From assembly GCA_023823795.1 (NCBI GenBank), contig CP085710.1, positions 3,684,001-3,748,000 on the forward strand: DNA of 64,000 nucleotides. Reading direction: 5' to 3'. This document shows, piece by piece, positions 8,905 through 21,210 of the stretch. The first letter of the stretch is position 1. Each line of letters opens with the position of its first letter. A model generated the notes under the pieces. That model was not told the DNA's origin. It saw nothing but the letters and a program-made list of their open reading frames with translations, and did not search any database. Made by a program: the position numbers and the translations under genes. The stretch is from Bacillus sp. F19. GTDB taxonomy: Bacteria; Bacillota; Bacilli; Bacillales; Bacillaceae.

Positions 8905-9576
8905 TTAATAATCAGAATTTGAAACTTCGCCTTTAACAATAGAAATTCCAGCACTTGCACCGATGCGAGTTGCACCAGCTTCAACCATCGCAAGCGCTCC
9001 TGCACGGTCACGAACGCCGCCAGAAGCTTTTACGCCAAGATCTGGCCCTACTGTTTTGCGCATTAGTGCGATATCCTCAACAGTTGCACCGCCAGTTGAG
9101 AAACCAGTGGATGTTTTGACGAAATCTGCTCCAGCTTTCACTGATAATTCGCATGCTCTAACTTTTTCTTCTTCTGTTAAAAGACTTGATTCGATAATGA
9201 CTTTTGTAAGCGCTTTTCCTTTAGCTGCATCAACAACCGCACGGATGTCACGTTCAACAAGCTCATCATCTTTATCTTTTAATGCGCCGATATTGATTAC
9301 CATATCAACCTCTGTTGCGCCTTTTGCAATTGCATCTTTAGTTTCAAATGCTTTCGTTTCAACTGTAGTCGCTCCAAGCGGAAAACCGATTACTGTACAA
9401 ACCTTTACATCTGTTCCTTTTAATAAAGCGGCTGCTGTTTCAATCCAAGTTGGATTGACACAAACAGATGCGAATTTATATTCCTTTGCTTCTGCGCATA
9501 ATGTGTCGATTTGAGCCTTTGTTGTTTCTGGCTTTAACGCTGTATGGTCAATCATACTGCCAATATTTACTGACAT
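8905..9576 (-). CDS. deoC: Deoxyribose-phosphate aldolase
   Basis: A 223-residue class I aldolase cleaving 2-deoxyribose-5-phosphate to glyceraldehyde-3-phosphate and acetaldehyde in deoxynucleoside catabolism. Family landmarks are [11 protein letters not shown] at the N-terminus, the region around residue 150 (KVIIESSLL) and the Schiff-base lysine in [20 protein letters not shown] follows near the C-terminus. The start at [12 protein letters not shown] has GGGG upstream. It stands alone here, not next to nucleoside transporter or pdp genes, as a single-gene unit. The catalytic set is complete. Confidence 0.96.
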   Translation of the reverse strand: MSVNIGSMIDHTALKPETTKAQIDTLCAEAKEYKFASVCVNPTWIETAAALLKGTDVKVCTVIGFPLGATTVETKAFETKDAIAKGATEVDMVINIGALKDKDDELVERDIRAVVDAAKGKALTKVIIESSLLTEEEKVRACELSVKAGADFVKTSTGFSTGGATVEDIALMRKTVGPDLGVKASGGVRDRAGALAMVEAGATRIGASAGISIVKGEVSNSDY

Positions 9577-9732
9577 ATGTAGTACCCCTTTTCCATTTAA
9601 TTAGTCGTCTGACCTCTTACATCTTAACACTTTTTCAAAAAAAATACGAGTACAAACTTAATTTACACCAGTAAAATAATTCTAAACCTGTTTTAAAAGA
9701 AAAGTGCGTTTCCTGTGTTTATACATAAAAAT

Positions 9733-9766
9733 AAAAAACCCGGTCTAGTCGACCAGGTTAAGAGAT
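9733..9766 (-). terminator. Terminator at the end of mtaB
   Basis: Minus strand AACCTGGTC / GACCGGGTT with a five-base loop then TTTTTTATTTTT. The 5' arm overlaps the last codons of mtaB. It ends the long heat-shock/RNA-modification transcript. Confidence 0.85.
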
Positions 9767-11116
9767 ATTCCGCATACTTTCAGCTGCCGGTTCATCTTCC
9801 ATGACACGGACAAACTGTCCTTCCGAATACGGGTAGCCGGCTTTAGTAATTTTCACTTTAACAATTTTTCCGACCATTTCTTCTGTTGCAGGGAAAACAA
9901 CTTTCAAATAATTATCCGTATATCCGACATAAAGACCACTTTCAGGATCTTCTTTATACAGTTCCTCAGGGATAACTTCAAGAACTTCGTCTTCATATAC
10001 AGATGCGTATTCTTTGGCAAGCTGATCGGATAGGGCAATCAGCTGATGAACACGTTCATTTTTAATTTCTTCATCCACTTGATCATCCATTCTTGCAGCA
10101 GGTGTTCCTGTCCGTTTTGAATAAGGGAAAACATGAAGCTCTGAGAATTTATGTTCTTTAATAAAGTTATAAGTTTCCATGAATTCTTCATCCGTTTCAC
10201 CTGGGAAACCGACGATAACATCAGAAGTAACAGCCAGCCCGGGCAAAGCTTGTTTGAGTCGTGTCAAACGCTCCGCAAAGAATTCCATCGTGTATTTTCG
10301 GCGCATTCTTTTCAATACAGTATTTGAAGCTGATTGAATCGGGATATGCAAATGACGGACAATTTTATCTGACTGATCAAGAACTTCAATGACTTCGTCT
10401 GAAATTTGACTGGCCTCAATGGACGAGATTCTAATGCGCTTTAAGCCGTGAACCTTAGTGTCCAGATCACGAAGCAGCATGGCGAAGTTGTAATCTTTCA
10501 TGTCTTCGCCGTATCCGCCGGTATGAATTCCCGTCAATACAATTTCTTTGTAGCCTGCATCAACAAGCTGCTGGGCCTGTTTAATGACTTCTTTGGGATC
10601 GCGTGAGCGCATTAAGCCGCGCGCCCATGGAATAATACAGAACGTGCAGAAGTTGTTGCAGCCTTCCTGGATCTTCAATGATGCACGGGTGCGGTCTGTA
10701 AATGCCGGTACATCAAGTTCCTCATATACTCTCGCCTTCATAATATTGCTGACGCCGTTGATAGGCTGCCTTTCGTTCTTAAATTGCTCAATATAGTCAA
10801 GCATTTTAACCCGGTCAGACGTACCTACTACTATATCAACACCCGGAATCGCCATAATTTCAGCAGGAGACGTTTGAGCGTAACAGCCGGTTACACAAAT
10901 AACGCCGTCCGGATTTTTTCTTATTGCACGGCGAATGACCTGACGGCTTTTTTTATCGCCTGTATTCGTTACTGTACATGTATTTATGACATAAACATCA
11001 GCTTTGCTTTCATATTCAGAGCGATCATAGCCTGCGTCCTTGAATAACTGCCAGATAGCTTCTGTTTCATAATGGTTTACTTTACAGCCAAGTGTATGAA
11101 ATGCTACGGTTGGCAT
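9758..11116 (-). CDS. mtaB: tRNA (N6-L-threonylcarbamoyladenosine37-C2)-methylthiotransferase MtaB
   Basis: A 452-residue radical-SAM methylthiotransferase that converts t6A37 to ms2t6A in tRNAs reading ANN codons. Order: UPF0004 domain with three Cys ligands (TLGCKVN, VINTCTVT, VTGCYAQ), radical-SAM motif CNNFCTFC near residue 150, then TRAM domain. Two more in-frame codons lie upstream, but GAGGTGATTATC places the ATG at 11116. It begins six bases after rsmE. Formerly yqeV. Confidence 0.96.
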   Translation of the reverse strand: MPTVAFHTLGCKVNHYETEAIWQLFKDAGYDRSEYESKADVYVINTCTVTNTGDKKSRQVIRRAIRKNPDGVICVTGCYAQTSPAEIMAIPGVDIVVGTSDRVKMLDYIEQFKNERQPINGVSNIMKARVYEELDVPAFTDRTRASLKIQEGCNNFCTFCIIPWARGLMRSRDPKEVIKQAQQLVDAGYKEIVLTGIHTGGYGEDMKDYNFAMLLRDLDTKVHGLKRIRISSIEASQISDEVIEVLDQSDKIVRHLHIPIQSASNTVLKRMRRKYTMEFFAERLTRLKQALPGLAVTSDVIVGFPGETDEEFMETYNFIKEHKFSELHVFPYSKRTGTPAARMDDQVDEEIKNERVHQLIALSDQLAKEYASVYEDEVLEVIPEELYKEDPESGLYVGYTDNYLKVVFPATEEMVGKIVKVKITKAGYPYSEGQFVRVMEDEPAAESMRNIS

Positions 11117-11121
11117 GATAA

Positions 11122-11877
11122 TCACCTCGATAATTCAAAATAATAAGAAACAGCAGATAAAACATATAGCGGAGCCGTTTCCGTCCGTAAGATTCTCGGC
11201 CCGAGTCCGCAGGCTATAAAACCTGCATTTGTCAGCTGTTCTATTTCTTCTTCCGTTAATCCGCCTTCTGGTCCGAATACAACCAGAATGGATTGACCTG
11301 GATAACTTTCATTTAATGCTTTCGCAAGATTGGAGAGTTCCCCGCTTTTAGCCAATTCTTCATATGCGACGATTTTCAGGTCATATGAAGCGGAACGATT
11401 AATAAGTTCCTTCCAGCTGCATGGCTCAAAAACATCCGGGATTAAGTTGCGATAGGATTGTTCAGAAGCTTCTTTCACAATCTTTCTCCAGCGCTCCACT
11501 TTTTTGACTGCTTTCTTTGCATCAAGCTTTACAACGGAACGAGCAGCATTAAAAGGGATAAACGAAGCAGCACCAAGTTCTGTGCCCTTTTGAAGTATCC
11601 ATTCCAGCTTATCCCCTTTAGGCAGCCCGCTCGCAATCGTGACTGATACTGGAAGTTCATGATCAGCAGTTTGCCACTCAATAATCCTGCATACTGCTGC
11701 ATCATCATTTACTTCTTCTATTTCACAAAGCGCTGCCTGTCCATCTGAAGTACAGCAAATCAGTTTGCTGCCTGGTTTCATACGCATAACACGGGAGATG
11801 TGATGAACAACGTCTCCCGTGATTGTCATTCTGGATGTTAAATTTACTTTTTTCTCACTTATAAAATAACGCTGCAC
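11122..11877 (-). CDS. rsmE: 16S rRNA (uracil1498-N3)-methyltransferase RsmE
   Basis: A 251-residue SPOUT methyltransferase that modifies U1498 of 16S rRNA. An N-terminal PUA-like domain (MQRYFIS start) is followed by the knotted domain with SEQSYR near residue 165 and the SAM-site segments VFGPEGGLTEEE and GLGPRILRTETA. The start is GTG at 11877, preceded by AGAGGTG; the longer frame upstream overlaps prmA and lacks a ribosome binding site. Located between prmA and mtaB in one minus-strand run. Confidence 0.94.
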   Translation of the reverse strand: MQRYFISEKKVNLTSRMTITGDVVHHISRVMRMKPGSKLICCTSDGQAALCEIEEVNDDAAVCRIIEWQTADHELPVSVTIASGLPKGDKLEWILQKGTELGAASFIPFNAARSVVKLDAKKAVKKVERWRKIVKEASEQSYRNLIPDVFEPCSWKELINRSASYDLKIVAYEELAKSGELSNLAKALNESYPGQSILVVFGPEGGLTEEEIEQLTNAGFIACGLGPRILRTETAPLYVLSAVSYYFELSR

Positions 11878-11890
11878 AGATGAGCACCTC

Positions 11891-12829
11891 TTATTTCTTT
11901 CTTGCGATAAAGGCCACCCAGTCTTCCATAACAACTGTTTCTTCAATCTCAAACCCAGCCTCGATTAAACCGTTTTTAACCTCAGCCTTTTTATTAAGAA
12001 TGATTCCAGAGGTGATGAATAAACCGCCTTGCTTCAGAATCTGATTTGCTTCGTGGACAAATCGCAGAATGACTTCAGCTAAAATATTTGCAACGACTAC
12101 ATCTACAGGACCTTGGATTCCGTTCAGCAAATTGTTTTGAGATACTGTGACCGCCTTGTGCACTTTGTTTAATTTCGTATTTAAACGTGCGCTTTCAACA
12201 GCAACAGGATCTAAATCCAATGCTTGAACCTGTTTTGCTCCAAGCATTGCAGACGCAATACTTAAAACTCCTGAGCCTGTGCCCACATCCACTACTAAAT
12301 CCTGTTCTTTTACAGAGCGTTCAAGCGCCTGAATACAAAGAACGGTTGTCGGATGAGTCCCCGTTCCGAAAGCCATACCCGGATCAAGCTCGATGATCAG
12401 TTCATCGGAATGGACCGGTGTATAAGTTTCCCATGTCGGCACGATCGTAAATCGCTCCGAAATCTTTACGGGATGATAATACTTTTTCCATGCAGTCGCC
12501 CATTCTTCATCATTTACTTCACTGATTGAGATATCATTCTTCCCTAAATCAATATCATGAATAAGCAGATTATTTACAGCTTCTTTAATTTCATCAACCG
12601 TTTCACCAAGGAAACTGTTTACAGGAAGGTATGCTTTAATAATAACACCTTCATCGGGATAATCATCAGAATTGAGGTGGTAGATTTCTCCATACACACT
12701 TTCACGTTCTTTTAATAGATCCATTTGATCTTCAATGACGACACCGCTTGCTCCGGCCTCATGCAATATATTCGAAATTGGTTCTACCGCTTCTTGTGTT
12801 GTATGAATACTTAACTCGGACCATTTCAT
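11891..12829 (-). CDS. prmA: Ribosomal protein L11 methyltransferase
   Basis: A 312-residue class I methyltransferase that trimethylates ribosomal protein L11. It has the N-terminal substrate-recognition domain (1-120, [18 protein letters not shown]), FGTGTHPTT at about 165 and the SAM motif [14 protein letters not shown] near 180. It follows dnaJ by 20 bp, and precedes rsmE by 13 bp, the usual order downstream of dnaJ in Bacillus. Start ATG has GGAG ten bases upstream. Confidence 0.96.
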   Translation of the reverse strand: MKWSELSIHTTQEAVEPISNILHEAGASGVVIEDQMDLLKERESVYGEIYHLNSDDYPDEGVIIKAYLPVNSFLGETVDEIKEAVNNLLIHDIDLGKNDISISEVNDEEWATAWKKYYHPVKISERFTIVPTWETYTPVHSDELIIELDPGMAFGTGTHPTTVLCIQALERSVKEQDLVVDVGTGSGVLSIASAMLGAKQVQALDLDPVAVESARLNTKLNKVHKAVTVSQNNLLNGIQGPVDVVVANILAEVILRFVHEANQILKQGGLFITSGIILNKKAEVKNGLIEAGFEIEETVVMEDWVAFIARKK

Positions 12830-12849
12830 TCTACCAGCTCCACTTCTGT

Positions 12850-13962
12850 TTATTCACCCTTGAATGCACGCTTTACTTTATCAAAAAAACTTTCTTCGTG
12901 CTCATCTGGTCTTCCTCCGCTCATTTCAGCGAAATCGCGAAGAAGCTCTTTTTGTTTTTCCGTAATATTTGTAGGCGTTAAGACTCGAACGATAATGTGC
13001 TGATCGCCCTGTCCGTAGCCTCTCACATTTGCGACACCTTTTCCCTTCATGCGGAATTTAGTGCCCGTTTGTGTTCCGGCCGGAACCTTCAGCTTCACTT
13101 TGCCGTGCAGTGTAGGCACTTCAATTTCATCACCTAAAGCAGCTTGTGCAAATGTAAGCGGCATTTCACAGTAAATATCGTCCCCGTCTCTCTCGAAGAA
13201 CTCATGAGATCTTACTTGGAACACAACGTATAGATCACCGCTTGGTCCGCCGTTAATTCCTGGTTCCCCTTGTCCGGAAACTCTAAGCTGCTGTCCATCA
13301 TCGACCCCAGCAGGAATTTTAACAGAAATCTTTTTGCGTTTTTGAACTTTTCCAGCTCCTCCGCAAGTTGAACATTTATGTTTGATCATTTTGCCAGTTC
13401 CGCTGCAATGATGACACACGCGGCGGTTGACAATTCTGCCGAATGGCGTGTTTTGTTCAACATTCAGCTGTCCAGATCCGTTACAATGTTTACACGTTTC
13501 CGGCTTAGTTCCAGGTTTCGCTCCTGAGCCATCACATGTATCACATGTTTCCTCCCGAGGTATTTCGATTGTTGTTTCCTTGCCGAATACTGCATCTTCA
13601 AAAGACAAAGTCATCGTATATTGAAGGTCTGCACCTTGTCTTGGCGCATTTGGATCGCGTCTTCTGCCGCCTCCAAAGATCGAACTGAAAATATCGTCAA
13701 AACCGAATCCTCCGCCAAAATCAGATCCCCCAAATCCTTGATTTGGATCAGTATGTCCAAATTGATCATACTGTGCACGCTTCTGATCATCGGTCAGGAC
13801 CTCATATGCCTCTGAAATTTCTTTGAATTTATCGGTTGCATCCGCATCTTTGTTGATATCAGGATGATATTGTTTAGAAAGCTTGCGGTACGCTTTTTTC
13901 ATTTCATCCTTTGTCGCGCTCTTACTTACTCCAAGCACTTCATAGTAATCACGCTTGCTCAT
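12850..13962 (-). CDS. dnaJ: Chaperone protein DnaJ
   Basis: A 370-residue type I J-protein, co-chaperone that delivers clients to DnaK and stimulates its ATPase. J domain 1-70 with HPD at 33-35; Gly/Phe-rich linker 72-105; four CxxCxGxG-type zinc repeats ([32 protein letters not shown]) at about 145-200; then the substrate-binding C-terminal domains. Between dnaK and dnaJ there is a hairpin terminator and a repeat element, so dnaJ transcription relies on read-through or a promoter I could not identify. Confidence 0.97.
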   Translation of the reverse strand: MSKRDYYEVLGVSKSATKDEMKKAYRKLSKQYHPDINKDADATDKFKEISEAYEVLTDDQKRAQYDQFGHTDPNQGFGGSDFGGGFGFDDIFSSIFGGGRRRDPNAPRQGADLQYTMTLSFEDAVFGKETTIEIPREETCDTCDGSGAKPGTKPETCKHCNGSGQLNVEQNTPFGRIVNRRVCHHCSGTGKMIKHKCSTCGGAGKVQKRKKISVKIPAGVDDGQQLRVSGQGEPGINGGPSGDLYVVFQVRSHEFFERDGDDIYCEMPLTFAQAALGDEIEVPTLHGKVKLKVPAGTQTGTKFRMKGKGVANVRGYGQGDQHIIVRVLTPTNITEKQKELLRDFAEMSGGRPDEHEESFFDKVKRAFKGE

Positions 13963-14107
13963 AATTTCTCACTCCCGAATTCTCACATAAAGTAAATTGT
14001 ATCACTCGATTTAGCCTGATTGCAAGATATTGTTTAAGTATAGAAGGTGTTTTCATACCCATAATCTATTCAATCTTTCTGGAAAAGTCTTTTCTTTGCT
14101 CAAATTA

Positions 14108-14210
14108 GAAAAGCACAAGCGCCTTGATCAGCTCACCCATGGCAGATAAGGATCCTACAGAAAAGTCCGGATTTGATTTTTATGGCGGACCCGTTCTGAC
14201 CGAGGAGCTA
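14108..14210. repeat. Dispersed intergenic repeat, copy between dnaK and dnaJ
   Basis: About 100 bp opening AAAAGCACAAGCGCCTTGATCA, with GAAAAGTCCGGATTTGA in the middle and TTCTGACCGAGGAGCT at the end: the same block order as copy 1. It occupies much of the 357-bp dnaK-dnaJ gap; the remainder holds the dnaK terminator at 14245-14285 and the dnaJ ribosome binding site. Confidence 0.75.
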
Positions 14211-14244
14211 TCATCAATGCGAAAATTTTTTCTTTCAAAACACT

Positions 14245-14285
14245 AAAAAAGTCAAAGTCAAGACAAGCCTGACTTTGACTTTTCT
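14245..14285 (-). terminator. Terminator-like hairpin after dnaK
   Basis: Minus strand AAAAGTCAAAGTCA / TGACTTTGACTTTTTT, about 13 bp stem with nine-base loop and a T-run. It should limit read-through from dnaK into dnaJ. Confidence 0.85.
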
Positions 14286-14319
14286 TTTGCGGGATGAAGT
14301 CACTCATTTCCGCTCAGTA

Positions 14320-16158
<1,839 letters not shown>

Positions 16159-16170
16159 CTATTATGTAAG

Positions 16171-16764
16171 TTATTGATTGACTTTAACCATAGCTGGTCT
16201 GATAATGCGGTCTTTTAACTTGTAGCCTTTTTGGAATTCTTCAATGACAACATTGGATTCATATTGATCATCTTCTACCTGCATGACTGCCTGATGAAGA
16301 TGCGGGTCAAACGGCTGGCCTTCTGCTTGAATGGCTTCAATTCCTTCATTCTGCAGAGCCTGCACCAGCTGGCGATAAACCATTTCCATCCCCTGTAATA
16401 AGGATTGTGTTTTTTCGTCATCCGTATCTATTTTTAACGCTCTTTCAAAATTATCAAGAGCTGGCAGTATTTCGGTTATCAGATTTTGAGAACGATATTT
16501 TTGAGCAGCCTCAAGATCAAGCCGTGCTCTTCTTCTGAAGTTATCTAGATCTGCCTGTACGCGGTACATGCGATTTTCAGTTTCACTAAGCTTGGCTTCA
16601 AGCTCTTCAATCTTAGCTTTGGCTGCAGATAACTCATCAGATTCCTGCGCTTGTTCAGCTTGTGTTTCAGAATCCATTGATTCGCCCTCTTGGTTTACCA
16701 ATGTTTCTTCTTGTTCAGAAGCTGTTCCATTTTCTTTTAAGCTTTCTTTTGCGTCGTTAGTCAA
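16171..16764 (-). CDS. grpE: Nucleotide exchange factor GrpE
   Basis: A 197-residue GrpE, which releases ADP from DnaK. The first 45 residues are acidic and disordered; a long coiled coil (about 45-95) and the C-terminal beta domain ([16 protein letters not shown]) follow. The start is TTG, with GGAGGTGAAAGAAA directly upstream. It lies 24 bp before dnaK. Confidence 0.95.
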   Translation of the reverse strand: MTNDAKESLKENGTASEQEETLVNQEGESMDSETQAEQAQESDELSAAKAKIEELEAKLSETENRMYRVQADLDNFRRRARLDLEAAQKYRSQNLITEILPALDNFERALKIDTDDEKTQSLLQGMEMVYRQLVQALQNEGIEAIQAEGQPFDPHLHQAVMQVEDDQYESNVVIEEFQKGYKLKDRIIRPAMVKVNQ

Positions 16765-16801
16765 TTTCTTTCACCTCCCTTAAAGTGCAAAGCCATGGAA
16801 A

Positions 16802-16828
16802 GGGAGCGGAAAGCAATTTTCCGCTCTC
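16802..16828 (-). promoter_or_regulatory. Stable hairpin between hrcA and grpE
   Basis: GAGCGGAAA / TTTCCGCTC with a five-base loop, no clear T-run. In B. subtilis the heat-shock transcript is processed between hrcA and grpE; this hairpin is in the right place to protect the 5' end of a grpE-dnaK fragment or to attenuate. The role here is inferred. Confidence 0.5.
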
Positions 16829-16848
16829 TTACAATATGGACAATGTTT

Positions 16849-17877
16849 TTATGAGTGATACAGATTAGTTAAGGCTTTGGACATATCTTTTGTGACTCTC
16901 TGCAGCAGACTGATAACACGGGAGTACTCCATTCTTGTCGGACCAAGAACCGCAATCCGCCCTATTTGTTTATTATCAACAGAATAGGTTGCAGTGATCA
17001 GACTGCAATTTTCCATTGCAATGTTCTGATTTTCTTTGCCGATTTTAATTGTAATCCCTGAATCATAGGCCTGAAGAATATTATATAATTCCTGCTCTTC
17101 TTCAATCATTGTCAAAAGCGTTCTGACACGTGAGATATCATTGAATTCCGGCTGGCTTAACATATTTGTTTTCCCGCCGAAATATATTTTTTCATTTGCG
17201 TTCATCGTAAATGTTCTGGATAGGACTTTCATGATGGAATCATAGTTTTGTATATGATTCCTCAGTAAGTTTACTATTTCTTTGTATATTTTGTCATGCA
17301 ATTCGACAATCGGAACATTAAATAAGCGCTCATTTAATATGTTAACCATTTTTTCAATATCCTGCGGATCAATTGTTCCCGGAAAAGAAATGGTTCTATT
17401 TTCAACATGGCCCGTATTTGTCACAATAATTGCAACAGCAGTATCTTCACTGATTGGAACAATCTGAATTCGTTTCAGCCGATTTTCGTTCACTTTAGGA
17501 CCAAGAATAATTGACGTATAATTCGTTAAATCCGAAAGAATCTGAGCAGACTTCTGCACTACTTTTTCAAGTTCAAATATACGTTCTGTAAAGACAGATT
17601 TAATTGTAACAACATCCATATTCGTCAGTTTCTGCGGAGCAAGCAAGTGATCCACATAATAGCGGTATCCTTTCTCCGAAGGAACTCTGCCTGATGAACT
17701 GTGAGTTTTTTCAATGAAACCCATTTCTTCAAGATCTGCCATTTCATTTCGGATTGTTGCAGAACTGAATGTGATCGATTCCTTCTTAGACAATGTTCTT
17801 GAGCCTACCGGCTGAGCAGATTGAATAAAATCATCAACAATGACCTGAAGGATTAAAAGCTGACGATCTGTTAACAT
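16849..17877 (-). CDS. hrcA: Heat-inducible transcription repressor HrcA
   Basis: A 342-residue HrcA: winged-helix DNA-binding domain (1-100, including [20 protein letters not shown]) followed by a GAF-like dimerisation domain. It binds CIRCE and represses its own operon when folded by GroEL. The start is MLTDRQLL at 17877 with GAGGTGATGATA upstream, matching the family; a seven-codon longer frame would overlap the ribosome binding site. First gene of the heat-shock unit. Confidence 0.97.
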   Translation of the reverse strand: MLTDRQLLILQVIVDDFIQSAQPVGSRTLSKKESITFSSATIRNEMADLEEMGFIEKTHSSSGRVPSEKGYRYYVDHLLAPQKLTNMDVVTIKSVFTERIFELEKVVQKSAQILSDLTNYTSIILGPKVNENRLKRIQIVPISEDTAVAIIVTNTGHVENRTISFPGTIDPQDIEKMVNILNERLFNVPIVELHDKIYKEIVNLLRNHIQNYDSIMKVLSRTFTMNANEKIYFGGKTNMLSQPEFNDISRVRTLLTMIEEEQELYNILQAYDSGITIKIGKENQNIAMENCSLITATYSVDNKQIGRIAVLGPTRMEYSRVISLLQRVTKDMSKALTNLYHS

Positions 17878-17891
17878 TATCATCACCTCTG

Positions 17892-17918
17892 TTAGCACTC
17901 TGTAAGCGCGAGTGCTAA
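17892..17918 (-). promoter_or_regulatory. CIRCE operator
   Basis: Perfect inverted repeat TTAGCACTC-N9-GAGTGCTAA, the HrcA binding site, located in the leader between the promoter and the hrcA ribosome binding site. Confidence 0.98.
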
Positions 17919-17929
17919 ATCTATAATAA

Positions 17930-17958
17930 AAAGTATCAAATCAAACGATAATTGTCAA
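17930..17958 (-). promoter_or_regulatory. Sigma A promoter of the hrcA operon
   Basis: Minus strand TTGACA, 17-base spacer, TACTTT with an extended TG at the -15 position. Transcription would start just before CIRCE, the arrangement expected for HrcA control. Confidence 0.7.
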
Positions 17959-18013
17959 TTATTTAGATTAAATTCCCCTATAGTTTATGTTTAATTAACT
18001 AAAGAATGTAAAA

Positions 18014-18050
18014 CAAAAAGACACACGCAAAAAACGCCGTCTTTTCTGTT
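18014..18050 (-). terminator. Probable terminator after hemW
   Basis: Minus strand AAAAGAC...GTCTTTTTG with an inner GCG/CGT region, directly downstream of the hemW stop. Confidence 0.6.
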
Positions 18051-18054
18051 TACC

Positions 18055-19206
18055 CTATTCGGAAGGGATAACACCTAAAAATGCCTGAAAAACTTCATTT
18101 CCCAGCAATTTCCCTTTATGTGTAAGTGAAATGGAATCTTGATGATCATTTAACAGACCTTTTTCTGATTGTTCCTGGATCTGCAATCCAAACACTTTTG
18201 TTAAAGGCATGCCAAACTTATCGGCAAATCTCTTTTTGCTCACTCCAGCAGATTTACGCAAGCCAAGAAAAAGTTCTTCCTCCATCTTTTCAGCTTCAGT
18301 TACTTGATGCTCATTCAGATAGGGAAAACCTGTTTCCTCAATCAGCTGCATATATTTTTTTAAAGGACCTGCATTTGCACGCCGGATATTGCCTGTGTAA
18401 CTGTGCGCTCCCGCTCCGATTCCGTAGTACTCATCATTATTCCAATAAGTAAGATTATGTCTGCTTTCATAACCGGGAAGGGCAAAATTGCTGATTTCAT
18501 ATTGATGAAAACCGTGCTGCTCCATTTCTTCCATGAGATATTCATACATGAGAGCTTCTTCTTCCTGAGGCGGAAGAGTCAGTCTGCCTTTTGACATTAA
18601 GTTATAAAAGACAGTTTTAGGCTCAACAATGAGAGAATACGAAGAATAATGCTGGACATCCAGGCCAAATGCGATCCTAAGCGAATCTCTGAAATCGCTG
18701 ATTGTCTGCCCCGGCAGTCCGTACATCAGATCAATGCTTATATTGTCAAAGCCTGCTTTTTTGGCAAGCTCAATACTTTTCATGACATCAGCCGAACGGT
18801 GTGTGCGGCCAATTTTTTCAAGCAGCCCATCGTTAAATGTCTGCACACCGAAGCTCAGGCGGTTTACTCCAAGGTCTCTCATCACTTTAAGCTTTTCATA
18901 TGAAAGGTCGCCAGGATTAGCTTCTACTGCAAATTCATGTAAAGAAGGGAGTGGCTTAAATTCTTCATTTATAGCTTTCAGCAGCTTTTCCATTTGTTCT
19001 TCGTTTAAAGCAGTAGGCGTTCCTCCGCCAATAAAAATCGTTTCAAGGGAAGCCGCCGGGTATTTTAAAAGAGTGTTTCTCATTTCCATTTGCATGCTGT
19101 CAAGGTACTCATCAACAGGCTGATTTTTTAAAAAAACCTTGTTAAAGTCGCAATAATGGCAGATTTGTTCACAAAAAGGAATGTGAAGATATGCAGCTTT
19201 GACCAT
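18055..19206 (-). CDS. hemW: Radical SAM heme chaperone HemW
   Basis: A 383-residue HemN-like protein. Radical-SAM motif with CEQICHYCDF (CxxxCxxC) near residue 15 and GGGTPT near 60. The cysteine that follows the third ligand in true coproporphyrinogen dehydrogenase is replaced by Asp-Phe, which points to HemW, a heme-binding chaperone, rather than an oxygen-independent HemN. Start ATG at 19206 has AGAAGG eight bases upstream; a GTG three codons earlier lacks one. Located between lepA and hrcA as in B. subtilis. Confidence 0.9.
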   Translation of the reverse strand: MVKAAYLHIPFCEQICHYCDFNKVFLKNQPVDEYLDSMQMEMRNTLLKYPAASLETIFIGGGTPTALNEEQMEKLLKAINEEFKPLPSLHEFAVEANPGDLSYEKLKVMRDLGVNRLSFGVQTFNDGLLEKIGRTHRSADVMKSIELAKKAGFDNISIDLMYGLPGQTISDFRDSLRIAFGLDVQHYSSYSLIVEPKTVFYNLMSKGRLTLPPQEEEALMYEYLMEEMEQHGFHQYEISNFALPGYESRHNLTYWNNDEYYGIGAGAHSYTGNIRRANAGPLKKYMQLIEETGFPYLNEHQVTEAEKMEEELFLGLRKSAGVSKKRFADKFGMPLTKVFGLQIQEQSEKGLLNDHQDSISLTHKGKLLGNEVFQAFLGVIPSE

Positions 19207-19221
19207 TTTTCTCACCTTCTA

Positions 19222-19255
19222 ATAAAGAAGCCGCAGTGCGTTGACTGCGGCAAAT
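19222..19255 (-). terminator. Terminator between lepA and hemW
   Basis: GCCGCAGT / ACTGCGGC perfect 8-bp stem with six-base loop; minus-strand tail TTCTTTATT. Its minus-strand tail runs into the hemW ribosome binding site. Confidence 0.75.
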
Positions 19256-19305
19256 GTTTTTTCTTACGTTATCATAGTTTAAGTTTGAATGTAAATAATC
19301 CTGAA

Positions 19306-21132
19306 TTAATTGTCATCCATTTTCAGAACAGCCATGAAGGCTTCCTGAGGAACTTCTACAGAACCAACCGTTTTCATTCGTTTCTTACCTTCTTTTTGTT
19401 TTTCAAGAAGTTTGCGTTTACGGGAAATATCTCCTCCGTAGCATTTGGCAAGAACGTTTTTGCGCATCGCTTTGATCGTTGAACGTGCAACCACTTTTTG
19501 GCCGATTGCAGCCTGAATCGGCACCTCGAATTGCTGGCGCGGAATCAATTCTTTTAACTTCTCTACAATGATTTTACCGCGGTCATAGGCTGAATCTCTA
19601 TGAACAATAAATGACAAAGCATCAATTTTCTCATTATTGAGCAGGATATCCATTTTCACAAGCTGAGATGTTTTATATCCAATCAGCTCATAATCAAATG
19701 ATGCATATCCTTTTGTGTTTGATTTTAATTGGTCAAAGAAATCATATACAATTTCAGATAATGGAAGTTCATAAACGATGCTCACTCTGTTTTCATCCAA
19801 ATATTGCATGTCGATAAAGTTGCCCCGTTTATTTTGGCAAAGCTCCATCACCGCACCTACATAATCGTTTGGAACCATAACGGTGGCTTTCACGTATGGC
19901 TCTTCGATCCGGTCAATCTTTTGCGGATCAGGAAGATTTGATGGATTATCAATCCGGACTTCGCTGCCATCTGTCAAAAAGACATTGTAAATAACACTTG
20001 GTGCGGTTGTAATTAAATCGATTTTAAATTCACGTTCAATCCGTTCCTGGATAATTTCCATATGCAGCAGTCCAAGGAATCCGCAGCGGAAGCCGAAACC
20101 AAGAGCCTGAGACGTTTCCGGTTCATATTGAAGCGCAGAATCGTTCAGCTCCAATCTTTCTAATGCCTCGCGAAGATCGTTGTATCTAGCAGTATCAATT
20201 GGATACAGACCGCAATACACCATTGGATTTAATTTACGGTAGCCCGGAAGCGCCTCTGTTGCGCCATTTTTCGCATCCGTAATCGTGTCCCCGACTCTTG
20301 TATCGCCGACATTTTTAATGGCAGCTGTTAAAAATCCAACATCACCAACATTTAATTCATCAAGCAAAAGAGCTTTAGGTGTAAAGACACCGACCTCTGT
20401 TACTTCAAATTCCTTGCCGGTTGCCATCATCTTGATTTTCTGTCCGACTTTAACTGTTCCCTCAACCACTCGAATGTATGCCACTACACCGCGGTATGCG
20501 TCATATAAGGAGTCGAAGATAAGCGCTTTAAGCGGCGCATCAGGATCACCTTGAGGAGCAGGCACCTTTTCAACAACCTGTTCCAATATTTCTTCAATTC
20601 CGATGCCAGCTTTAGCTGAAGCGAGAACAGCTTCTGAAGCATCAAGACCGATTACATCTTCAATTTCCTGGCGAACACGTTCAGGATCAGCGCTTGGAAG
20701 GTCAATCTTGTTGATAATTGGAAGGATTTCCAGATCATTATCAAGCGCCAAATAAACGTTCGCAAGTGTTTGAGCCTCAATTCCCTGAGCAGCATCAACA
20801 ACCAATACAGCTCCTTCACATGCAGCCAGACTGCGGGAAACCTCGTATGTAAAATCGACATGTCCCGGTGTATCAATCAAATGGAAAATATATTCTTCTC
20901 CATCTTTTGCTTTATATCTTAATTGAACGGCATTTAATTTAATTGTTATTCCGCGTTCTCTCTCAAGATCCATTGAGTCAAGAAGCTGATTTTTCATTTC
21001 CCTTTGTGTCAACGCTGACGTTTTTTCAAGGATCCGGTCCGCAAGCGTTGATTTGCCGTGGTCAATATGGGCAATAATCGAGAAATTGCGTATTTTGGAT
21101 TGTCTATTTAATTTATCTTCTTTATTCTTCAT
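19306..21132 (-). CDS. lepA: Elongation factor 4 (LepA)
   Basis: A 608-residue translational GTPase that binds ribosomes and can back-translocate or assist initiation and 30S assembly. G motifs: [10 protein letters not shown] (G1), DTPGHVDF (G3) and NKIDLP (G4); EF-G-like domains II, III and V follow, with the LepA-specific C-terminal domain ending [16 protein letters not shown]. Length agrees with Bacillus LepA (about 610). Single-gene unit upstream of hemW. Confidence 0.97.
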   Translation of the reverse strand: MKNKEDKLNRQSKIRNFSIIAHIDHGKSTLADRILEKTSALTQREMKNQLLDSMDLERERGITIKLNAVQLRYKAKDGEEYIFHLIDTPGHVDFTYEVSRSLAACEGAVLVVDAAQGIEAQTLANVYLALDNDLEILPIINKIDLPSADPERVRQEIEDVIGLDASEAVLASAKAGIGIEEILEQVVEKVPAPQGDPDAPLKALIFDSLYDAYRGVVAYIRVVEGTVKVGQKIKMMATGKEFEVTEVGVFTPKALLLDELNVGDVGFLTAAIKNVGDTRVGDTITDAKNGATEALPGYRKLNPMVYCGLYPIDTARYNDLREALERLELNDSALQYEPETSQALGFGFRCGFLGLLHMEIIQERIEREFKIDLITTAPSVIYNVFLTDGSEVRIDNPSNLPDPQKIDRIEEPYVKATVMVPNDYVGAVMELCQNKRGNFIDMQYLDENRVSIVYELPLSEIVYDFFDQLKSNTKGYASFDYELIGYKTSQLVKMDILLNNEKIDALSFIVHRDSAYDRGKIIVEKLKELIPRQQFEVPIQAAIGQKVVARSTIKAMRKNVLAKCYGGDISRKRKLLEKQKEGKKRMKTVGSVEVPQEAFMAVLKMDDN

Positions 21133-21210
21133 AATCGTTCTATCACTCCTACTAAACTAGCCAATGCACTAAATTTAATTATATCAATAGGGGAAGTAAC
21201 ATTCAACAAG

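Noticed and set aside
8963-9514. 183-codon plus-strand frame opposite deoC
   Set aside because: It is antisense to a clear DeoC, lacks a ribosome binding site, and has Ser/Ala-rich composition typical of shadow frames.
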